This document shows, one piece after another, positions 1 through 5,126 of a stretch of 5,126 nt of DNA (its first letter is position 1; the number at the start of each line of letters is the position of its first letter). The position numbers and the translations under genes are program-made. Source of the DNA: Candidatus Sulfotelmatobacter sp. GTDB lineage: Bacteria; Acidobacteriota; Terriglobia; Terriglobales; Acidobacteriaceae. The stretch is taken from assembly GCA_030044775.1 (NCBI GenBank), contig JASICF010000099.1, positions 1 through 5,126 of the forward strand. Direction: 5' to 3'. Below the pieces are notes generated by a model that saw only the letters and a list, made by a program, of their open reading frames with translations, did no database searches and was not told where the DNA came from.

Positions 1-97
1 TACCACCGCGAAGATTTGGCTGCTTAACAGTCCTGTGGCAGTGGTTCCCGCGACTTGTTTATATGCGCTAAACTCCTGGCTGTCGGACGATCCGCAA

Positions 98-436
98 ATG
101 ACTCTCCACGTTTACCTCCCAATTGCGATCACCCTTCTGCTGGCAGCCTATGCATATCTCGCGCTCGCGCTCGTGGCGCTGGCCGGGAAAACGAACGCTT
201 CGCCGCAATGGTGGGCGTGGATTCCCATCCTGAACATCGTGCTGATGCTACGAATTGGCAAGAGGCCGTTGTGGTGGATCGTGCTGCTGCTGATTCCCCT
301 GGTGAACATCTTAATTGCAGCTCTGGTTTGGATGGGCATTGCGCGGAACAGACAGAAGTCCGGGTGGTGGGGTGCTGTGGCAATCGTACCCGTGATCAAT
401 CTGATCGTGCCTGGCTACCTGGCGTGGTCCATCTGA
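98..436 (+). CDS. Small multi-pass membrane protein, DUF5684-like
   Basis: Encodes about 112 residues, almost all hydrophobic. An N-terminal membrane segment lies at roughly residues 5-30, followed by a short polar loop (KTNASPQ) and two or three further membrane segments. Three copies of a short motif are visible: IPILNIV (42-48), IPLVNIL (66-72) and VPVINLI (98-104), with aromatic Trp residues before them. This resembles the small DUF5684-type integral membrane proteins (recognised by pattern, not by search), whose function is unknown. I chose the ATG at 98 because GGACGA sits 7 bases upstream and the hydrophobic segment begins right after it. A GTG at 35 is in frame but has no evident ribosome binding site, and the frame has no stop back to base 2, so a longer protein starting outside the window cannot be excluded. 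The gene is convergent with the GH27 gene, with 25 bp between stops and no clear terminator hairpin. Confidence 0.7.
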   Translation: MTLHVYLPIAITLLLAAYAYLALALVALAGKTNASPQWWAWIPILNIVLMLRIGKRPLWWIVLLLIPLVNILIAALVWMGIARNRQKSGWWGAVAIVPVINLIVPGYLAWSI

Positions 437-461
437 GCGTCACAGGTAGGGACGGTCGGTG

Positions 462-1823
462 TTACAGCCCCCTGATGCGATACAGGACGACCCCATGGGA
501 TGGAACGACAGCACTGATGGTGCTGCTGGTTTTCTTCGTCTCGCCGGTCCACAGGTCATTTAAGGAGTAGCCGCTTCCATTTTCGGGGAGGTCTACGGTA
601 GATGCAGGAACCGAGACTTCCTGTGCCTTTCCGCCGGTGTTAAACAAACCGACGATCGCGTCTCCGTTCGGCTCCTTCTTCGAGAACACCTGCTGGTTGC
701 CGTTATTGAGCACCCTTTTCGCGGCAATCGAATCCTGGTCGACGGCGAGGACTGCGGAGTTCTCCAGATATTTCTCGAGATCGGTTGGATCGAGGTGAGT
801 CAGATCGATGCCGAGGATGAAGGGCGCCGCTCCAAGCGCCCACAGGCTGATCTGAGTCTGGCGCTCGACCGGAGTCAACCCGTCGTCGCTGCCATTTCCT
901 ACCTCGATGGAGTCATAGTCGTTGAAGCCGCCCGTACCAGCGTAAGGCTGCCACTCCGCAACGTAGTTGAAGCGTTTGGCAACGTCGGCCCAACTGGTGA
1001 GCGGGTAGCTGCTTCCGTGCTTTTCGCAGCGATAACATTCGACGTCGGGCGGAAACTCCCATTGATTTGCATACTTCATTAATGTGGGGGCGATAGCGGT
1101 TGTAAGGTGTCCCTGCGTGACGTCCAGGACCATGGGGCGCCCGCTTTGCCGTATCGCATCCGACCACGCCTTAACGTCATCGGCGTTGTTGTCTGTCATG
1201 CCGTCAATCTTGATGTAATCGATATTCCATGCCGCAAGCATTTCTACCCATGAATTCGTATACTCGTGTGCTCCCGGCTTGCTGTAATCAATGCGGACCA
1301 GGCCCTTACAGTTGTAGTTGTTCTCTTTTACAGACGGTTCGGCAATCTGGGCAGCTGTGTACGATGTTCCCTTAATCGGCGTGTTCTGGCTAACTGCCTG
1401 CCTGGAAATACCTGGCGTAACGTAGATTCCGAACTTCATCCCGAGACTGTGGACGTAGTCAGCGACTGCCTTGATGCCAGGAGTATCTCCCTCGGCGGGG
1501 AATTTCGATGGGTCTGTGACCCAGCGGCCATAGGAGTCGACGTTCGGACCTTGCGCGCCCGGGCAGATGTACCAAAAGTCGTCGAGGTTTACGTATTTGT
1601 AGCCGATTTTCTGCAATCCGGAGTTATGCAGGGCGAGCGCCTGAGCTTTGATTAGGTCTGCCGTGGGATGCTGGCGGAGGAAGCTCCAACTGCTCCAGCC
1701 GAGAACGGGCGTGCGCTCGAGACCGTTATCTTCGGCGTTGGCGTTGCGCAGGGTTCCGCCGGCCAAGAATACGATCAGCAGTGCTGCCCATAAGGTGCGT
1801 GTCGATTGCCTCAAGAAAATCAT
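462..1823 (-). CDS. Secreted glycoside hydrolase family 27 (alpha-galactosidase-like)
   Basis: A 453-residue exported glycosidase. GH27 enzymes are retaining hydrolases that remove terminal alpha-D-galactose, or in some members alpha-N-acetylgalactosamine or beta-L-arabinopyranose. Residues 1-30 form a signal peptide (Arg residues, hydrophobic stretch 11-23, cleavage likely after ANA). The (beta/alpha)8 domain then shows TPVLGWSSW (38-46), NLDDFWY (79-85), LGMKFGIYVTPG (127-138), YIKIDG (203-208) with predicted nucleophile Asp207, and NQWEFPPD (253-260) with predicted acid/base Asp260. It continues with GGFNDYDSIEVGNG (298-311) and a region typical of the family around 321-345. The last 90 or so residues fit the C-terminal beta-sandwich. 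Length is normal for bacterial GH27. Two substrate-contact positions differ from well-studied enzymes: Glu256 stands where Arg is usual, and Thr/Gln stand near 236-237 where Glu-Trp is usual, so the exact substrate is open. The start codon has only a weak AAGTGG-like ribosome site. The upstream terminator makes it a separate transcription unit. Confidence 0.93.
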   Translation of the reverse strand: MIFLRQSTRTLWAALLIVFLAGGTLRNANAEDNGLERTPVLGWSSWSFLRQHPTADLIKAQALALHNSGLQKIGYKYVNLDDFWYICPGAQGPNVDSYGRWVTDPSKFPAEGDTPGIKAVADYVHSLGMKFGIYVTPGISRQAVSQNTPIKGTSYTAAQIAEPSVKENNYNCKGLVRIDYSKPGAHEYTNSWVEMLAAWNIDYIKIDGMTDNNADDVKAWSDAIRQSGRPMVLDVTQGHLTTAIAPTLMKYANQWEFPPDVECYRCEKHGSSYPLTSWADVAKRFNYVAEWQPYAGTGGFNDYDSIEVGNGSDDGLTPVERQTQISLWALGAAPFILGIDLTHLDPTDLEKYLENSAVLAVDQDSIAAKRVLNNGNQQVFSKKEPNGDAIVGLFNTGGKAQEVSVPASTVDLPENGSGYSLNDLWTGETKKTSSTISAVVPSHGVVLYRIRGL

Positions 1824-1831
1824 CCCACTTC

Positions 1832-1859
1832 TGTATCACAAGCTGGACGACAAAAACAA
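1832..1859 (-). promoter_or_regulatory. Weak candidate promoter for the GH27 gene
   Basis: Read on the minus strand, TTGTTT (1859-1854) is followed after 16 bases by GATACA (1837-1832). This is a loose match to a sigma-70 type -35/-10 pair. The gene needs its own promoter because an intrinsic terminator lies upstream of it. The -10 element ends only 8 bases before the ATG at 1823, so transcription from it would give an almost leaderless message. That fits the poor ribosome binding site but is unproven. Confidence 0.25.
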
Positions 1860-1931
1860 ATTGCTGAGTTGCGCAGGCGGCGGACATGACTGCATTCCCG
1901 GTGACGGTGTTCCGACATCCGCTTACGCTGG

Positions 1932-1963
1932 AAAAGTTAAAGGCGAGCCCTAAGGCTCGCCTT
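1932..1963 (-). terminator. Intrinsic terminator of the propeller-like gene
   Basis: A perfect 10 bp inverted repeat, AAGGCGAGCC (1940-1949) and GGCTCGCCTT (1954-1963), encloses a 4-base loop. On the minus strand the stem is followed by TTTAACTTTT, a T-rich tail. It lies about 50 bases after the stop of the 718-residue gene and upstream of the GH27 gene, so it should end the first transcript and uncouple the two genes. On the plus strand the stem lacks a T-run, so it looks one-directional. Confidence 0.85.
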
Positions 1964-2011
1964 GGCGCCACCGCAAACAAGCGCGTGCTTACGGAAGCCG
2001 CATTTCTGTCT

Positions 2012-4168
2012 TCAGGGCACGACAAAGTTAACTGAGGTACCCCAGTTGGCAAACCCATCCCTCGTCCCATCGCAGGTCCCCAGGGCGAGGGTAAAGTCGG
2101 ACCCCGTGCAGTTCTCGTACTGAATATAGTTGTTGGCAAAGTAAATCCTACCGCCTGACCCGGGCACGAAGATGGCATGACTGTAGTCTCCCCATCGAGG
2201 CCGATAAACCGTTGGGTAGCCGTCATACTCCGTAAAACCGTCTTCAGGCGATTGGCCCATATCGACAACGTTGATTACCGATCCCAACAGGCCGTTCGAA
2301 AAGCTGGCCAGCCGCCCGTAGGCGGTGCTGGGGAAAAAACCTCCGTTGTTGGCTCCGGTTGGTCCACCGTTGCCCGACAGAGTAAAGGTCATGATGGCTC
2401 CGCCGTTTCCGGTGTCCTGGTAGAAATAGCCTTCCGCAGCCATGGCTGGGAATTCCAAGTCCTCATGCATCGGCGAAACATACCCTTGACCGGTGAAGCT
2501 GAACTGGCCTGAGGTATCGAAACTCTCGGTACCGATAACCCAGTAGGCAACACCCTGGTGCACTTCTGGACTTGTCTCCGACGAAAAGGACTGATTGATC
2601 TCGGTGCTGACAGCGCCCCAGATCTGTCCTTGGGCCTGCGAAGCCTGCGTTACATCGTCGCCGTTATTGGCGATTCCGTTCTCGGGACAGCTGGTCGGCG
2701 GCGGCGATCCAACGCTGAGGCCGGCGGCTCCGCATTCGTCTCCCAACGGTATCGGCCCACTCTCCTGATCGCTGAGGAAACCTTCTCCGTAGTAAGGCAA
2801 CACGCCACCGAAGATCTGGCCGCTGAATTGGATCGCGGAGCATGTGGAACAGCCAGAGCTGTTGAGGTTTTCCAAGCCGGTCCAGGCGAAGACCGCGATT
2901 CGGTCGTCCCCAAGGCCGTAGAAGTCGAGAGACTCAAGCATGAATCCCGAACCTCCATGGCTGTTGTCATACTGACTCGGGTCGGGCGGGTTTGCCGGAA
3001 TTACTGCATACCAGCACGTAATGCCAGGCAAGTGATACTCGTCGTCGGAAAAGCAAGTTCCGTTTGGTGTCGGGAGTAGTCCCATGTTCTCGTGCGCGAC
3101 GGTAAAGGCAGGGTTCGGCAATCCATCGCGTCCAGTAACGGGTAATCCCAGTTCGAGCGCTTTTTTGTTAAATGCAAATTCCTGTGCTCCGTTAAAGCCG
3201 CCGCCACCCAAGCCGGCAGGGGGCCCAGTGGGGAACTCGTCGTAAAACAACAGGAACGCGTCCCGAGTGGTGGCGATCTTCGCGAAGTCATTGAGCAGGT
3301 ATGGATAGCCCGGCTCGGCCGGGTTGTAGTTGGCATTGACGAAGTAGACGCTGTAGGGACCAAAGGGATTTGAACCTTGACTCACTGCGATCCCTTCGTA
3401 GCAGGAGTAGGCCACGCCAGCAAAGCAACCAGTAAAGGGTCCCTCATTGGCCTCACTGCTCGCGGAGACAAATTCCGTGAAGAACCAGTGTCCGCCGTTG
3501 TCGTAATCGTAGATGCAAGAGGGATCGCCGCCGCTGCTCCATCCTTTGCCTGTGAGTCCCATGACGGTGTCCAGAGGGATGACCGCCGATAGCCTCTGCA
3601 GGGCTGTGTTGAAAATCAGAATCGAACCCTGGTTGTTGGTTTCGACCACAAAGCCGTTCCCAGCACATAGGCCCTGGTCTGGAGGTTCAATGTCAATCCC
3701 TAATACATTGGTGCTTAACTCGCCGTTGTCGGCTGCATTTATTCCTTTGACACCGACCGCACCGCTCGCAGATGAATCAATGAAGTCGCAGCCCGGACCC
3801 AGCGGTTCGCAACTGACGGTTGGAGGTACTACCAAGGGTGCAGCTGCCGTTTGAGCCGGCGGACGCGGGCGTTTCGGCTCCGGCATTTCGCGGTGACTAC
3901 CAGGCGCGGAATTGTTTAGCAGGATTGGGACAACTGAATCCTCCGAGAAAGACGCTGTCGAGGGAGAGTAAAAGGGGCCGGTGAGTAATGAGCAGCCCTG
4001 CGCTTTGCAACCGGTGGCCGCAGGACCAACAAACGTGGGCGAGGATTGGCCTAAAGTTGAAGATGTAATAGCGCCGGTTGCAGCGCTAGCAGGATTTGCG
4101 GCGGAAGCTCCTTCCGGAGCGACGATCAGTGCGATCGCCAGCAACAGCAGTGCAAATTGGCGATACAT
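2012..4168 (-). CDS. Secreted sialidase-like beta-propeller family protein, function unknown
   Basis: A 718-residue exported protein. Residues 1-23 are a signal peptide (hydrophobic 5-17, cleavage after ASA). A low-complexity Ser/Ala/Pro-rich stretch with a KRPRPP linker (99-104) precedes the main domain. Motifs typical of a large family of secreted propeller-like (BNR/sialidase-fold) proteins follow in order: PPDQGLCAGNGFVVETNNQ (162-180), GDPSCIYDYDNGGHWFF (214-230), GIAVSQGSNPFGPYSVYF (259-276), YPYLLNDFAKIATTRDAF (288-305), and near the C-terminus RPRWGDYSHAIF (656-667) and NWGTSVNF (708-715). These are recognised by pattern, not by search. I see no sialidase catalytic set, so no enzymatic activity is claimed; adhesion or surface binding is possible. 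There are 16 cysteines, many closely spaced, fitting disulfides outside the cytoplasm. The start is supported by GGAG 7 bases upstream, and an intrinsic terminator follows the stop. No sorting or anchor signal is visible at the C-terminus. Confidence 0.88.
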   Translation of the reverse strand: MYRQFALLLLAIALIVAPEGASAANPASAATGAITSSTLGQSSPTFVGPAATGCKAQGCSLLTGPFYSPSTASFSEDSVVPILLNNSAPGSHREMPEPKRPRPPAQTAAAPLVVPPTVSCEPLGPGCDFIDSSASGAVGVKGINAADNGELSTNVLGIDIEPPDQGLCAGNGFVVETNNQGSILIFNTALQRLSAVIPLDTVMGLTGKGWSSGGDPSCIYDYDNGGHWFFTEFVSASSEANEGPFTGCFAGVAYSCYEGIAVSQGSNPFGPYSVYFVNANYNPAEPGYPYLLNDFAKIATTRDAFLLFYDEFPTGPPAGLGGGGFNGAQEFAFNKKALELGLPVTGRDGLPNPAFTVAHENMGLLPTPNGTCFSDDEYHLPGITCWYAVIPANPPDPSQYDNSHGGSGFMLESLDFYGLGDDRIAVFAWTGLENLNSSGCSTCSAIQFSGQIFGGVLPYYGEGFLSDQESGPIPLGDECGAAGLSVGSPPPTSCPENGIANNGDDVTQASQAQGQIWGAVSTEINQSFSSETSPEVHQGVAYWVIGTESFDTSGQFSFTGQGYVSPMHEDLEFPAMAAEGYFYQDTGNGGAIMTFTLSGNGGPTGANNGGFFPSTAYGRLASFSNGLLGSVINVVDMGQSPEDGFTEYDGYPTVYRPRWGDYSHAIFVPGSGGRIYFANNYIQYENCTGSDFTLALGTCDGTRDGFANWGTSVNFVVP

Positions 4169-4175
4169 AGGGTTT

Positions 4176-4179
4176 CTCC
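4176..4179 (-). promoter_or_regulatory. Ribosome binding site of the propeller-like gene
   Basis: On the minus strand GGAG lies 7 bases before the ATG at 4168. This is the best Shine-Dalgarno match in the window. It fixes the start codon that gives a complete signal peptide. Confidence 0.75.
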
Positions 4180-4411
4180 GCTAGAAGAAATTTAGAAGCC
4201 ATCGGCTATTAAATGGGGGTTCCCCGTTTTGGCACTCACAACGAGCGGCGATAATACGAGCGCGGATAGTATCACGATTTCGGCCCCCCGCATAGAGTGA
4301 AAAAACTTTCATCAGGGACTTCCCGTAGGCGGTTAGAAAATGCTCTGTTCGCCACACCGAGAAAGGTCCGCGGGAAATGTTGATGTCAGAGGAAAAAAAA
4401 TCTGGACCGGC

Positions 4412-4431
4412 GCCGGCTTGCCAAGCCCGGC
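4412..4431. repeat. GC-rich imperfect inverted repeat next to an A8/T8 tract
   Basis: On the minus strand GCCGG, a bulged G, then CTT pair with AAG and CCGGC around a GGC loop, giving an 8 bp stem. Eleven bases later comes TCCAGA-type sequence and then a run of eight T (4400-4393). The gap between stem and T-run is too long for a classical intrinsic terminator. It could be a leader structure, a regulator site or chance in GC-rich DNA. Confidence 0.4.
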
Positions 4432-4581
4432 TTAGCGACCTTCCGCCGTGTCGCATGCAGAGTGGCGGCACGCGGGCGGATGGCTTGCCGATCGAGGCCT
4501 GACGAGGTTTTGAGCCCTGAAGTCGGCTTCATTACGTTGGTTATCTACGTCCGCATTACTGAAACCCCTAGAGTAAATCAC

Positions 4582-5126
4582 ATGACACTTTCGTCGATGG
4601 TGGTTTCGCGGGACTGGCAGGAAATCAGCGTTCTGGAGTGCATTCTCGGCGGGCTGCAAATGGATGTGGCCGTGGAAAGCGAGCCGCAGCGGGCGCTTTC
4701 GCGGCTGGAGAAGTCCAAGGTTGACGCTCTGATTGTCGACTGCGATCTGAATGGGAGCGGGCAGTTCTTCCGCGAATTGCAGAAGGAAGCTTCGCGCGGG
4801 AGCACAGTGCCCCTGGTGATCATGGGCAACCGGCAGGGACGACGCGGAGTGGAAGAAAGCGGCGCACTGTTCTCTTTTGAAAAACCGATTTCGGTGGAAC
4901 AGGCGGTACACACGCTATCCGCGGCGCGCAATATGATTCTCGACGGGCGACTCCGTTACCACCGCGCCGGGTTGGACGTGCCGATCACAGTTCGAACCGG
5001 CGCGAAAAAGAAGATGCTGGGGAAGCTGGTCAATCTCAGCCAGGGCGGCCTGCAGGTTCACATCGATGATGGGTTCGATCCAGCCGAGGCGGCGCGCGTG
5101 TGCTTCGAACTTCCGGGAACGAACGC
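4582..5126 (+). CDS. REC-like plus PilZ domain protein, N-terminal part (cut by window end)
   Basis: The frame is open from the ATG at 4582 to the right edge, giving 181 codons with no stop. Residues about 5-120 resemble a response-regulator receiver fold: DALIVDCDLNG (48-58) with Asp53 where the phospho-acceptor sits, VPLVIMGN (76-83), and FEKPIS (99-104) with the conserved Lys101. The paired acidic residues expected after strand 1 are absent (VVSRDW), and the usual Thr/Ser of strand 4 is Gly82. From about residue 123 a PilZ domain begins: RLRYHR (123-128), VPITV (133-137), then NLSQGG (151-156), matching the (D/N)xSxxG c-di-GMP-binding motif. The RxxxR motif is not exact. Such proteins are inferred to link c-di-GMP or an unphosphorylated receiver to motility, surface or polysaccharide output. 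A weak AGAG ribosome site lies 8 bases upstream. An in-frame ATG at 4480 would add 34 residues but has a poorly placed site and unlikely sequence. Confidence 0.82.
   Translation, partial: MTLSSMVVSRDWQEISVLECILGGLQMDVAVESEPQRALSRLEKSKVDALIVDCDLNGSGQFFRELQKEASRGSTVPLVIMGNRQGRRGVEESGALFSFEKPISVEQAVHTLSAARNMILDGRLRYHRAGLDVPITVRTGAKKKMLGKLVNLSQGGLQVHIDDGFDPAEAARVCFELPGTN

Larger units (their letters stand above)
4169..4581. other. 413 bp divergent intergenic region
   Basis: This stretch separates two divergently oriented genes and should hold both promoters. I could not pick a convincing -35/-10 pair for either gene; a TATTAT box on the minus strand (4256-4251) lacks a good partner. It contains a GGGGTTCCCC palindrome (4216-4225), a run of eight A on the plus strand (4393-4400), a GC-rich inverted repeat (4412-4431) and an 8-base direct repeat GGCTTGCC at 4415-4422 and 4482-4489. 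A 43-codon minus-strand reading frame (4312-4181) ends 12 bases before the propeller-like gene. No known riboswitch or RNA motif was recognised. Confidence 0.6.

Noticed and set aside
437..461. Shared bidirectional terminator between the convergent genes
   Set aside because: The 25 bp gap contains no stem-loop or T-run.
55..570. 171-codon plus-strand frame overlapping the small membrane gene and the GH27 end
   Set aside because: It overlaps two better-supported genes, and its composition is unlike a real protein.
1726..2268. 180-codon minus-strand frame overlapping the 3' end of the propeller-like gene and the GH27 start
   Set aside because: It runs through the terminator and overlaps two well-supported genes in another frame, with no recognisable domain.
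4181..4471. 96-codon minus-strand reading frame starting with GTG in the intergenic region
   Set aside because: The GTG start has no good ribosome site, the peptide is Arg-rich without domain features, and it crosses the hairpin/T8 region. Only the shorter 43-codon part from 4312 is kept, as a speculative finding.
4403..4520. Possible c-di-GMP (GEMM) or other riboswitch in the divergent region
   Set aside because: GC-rich stems and GGCAAGCC-like words were checked by eye on both strands, but the conserved core and receptor pattern of known riboswitch classes were not found.
4432..4931. Minus-strand reading frames opposite the REC-PilZ gene
   Set aside because: They are antisense to a frame with clear REC/PilZ motifs, and their composition (Arg/Ser/His-rich) is typical of shadow frames in GC-rich DNA.

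Overview
The window looks like a piece of a moderately GC-rich, free-living bacterial chromosome, most likely an acidobacterium (Terriglobia-like). That placement is an inference from gene style: a REC-like/PilZ protein opening with an 'SRDWQEISVLE' type N-terminus, a large secreted propeller-like protein with a 'RWGDYS' C-terminus, and a secreted GH27 glycosidase. No rRNA, tRNA or marker gene confirms it. I see no mobile element, CRISPR array or RNA gene.

Layout. (1) About 98-436 (+): a small hydrophobic protein of the DUF5684-like type. Its frame is open to the left edge, so the start is uncertain. (2) 462-1823 (-): a secreted GH27 (alpha-galactosidase/melibiase-like) hydrolase, convergent with gene 1 across a 25 bp gap. 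(3) 1824-2011: a short intergenic stretch holding a perfect 10 bp stem-loop with a T-rich tail on the minus strand. It is an intrinsic terminator for the next gene and separates it from the GH27 gene. (4) 2012-4168 (-): a 718-residue exported protein with signal peptide, proline-rich linker and sialidase-like beta-propeller motifs. (5) 4169-4581: a 413 bp divergent intergenic region with a GC-rich inverted repeat, an A8/T8 tract and a GGGGTTCCCC palindrome. (6) 4582 to the right edge (+): the N-terminal part of a degenerate receiver-like plus PilZ protein, cut by the window end.

The two minus-strand genes both encode exported proteins, but the terminator between them argues that they are transcribed separately. 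The GH27 protein would act on galactosides or related plant/microbial glycans outside the cytoplasm. The propeller-like protein has no assignable reaction. The PilZ protein is a candidate c-di-GMP-linked regulator, though both of its domains lack some canonical residues. Nothing in the sequence ties the six regions into one pathway, and I see no convincing evidence of a wholly new system. The most notable points are the substituted GH27 active-site positions, the degenerate REC/PilZ signature and the long, structured divergent intergenic region.
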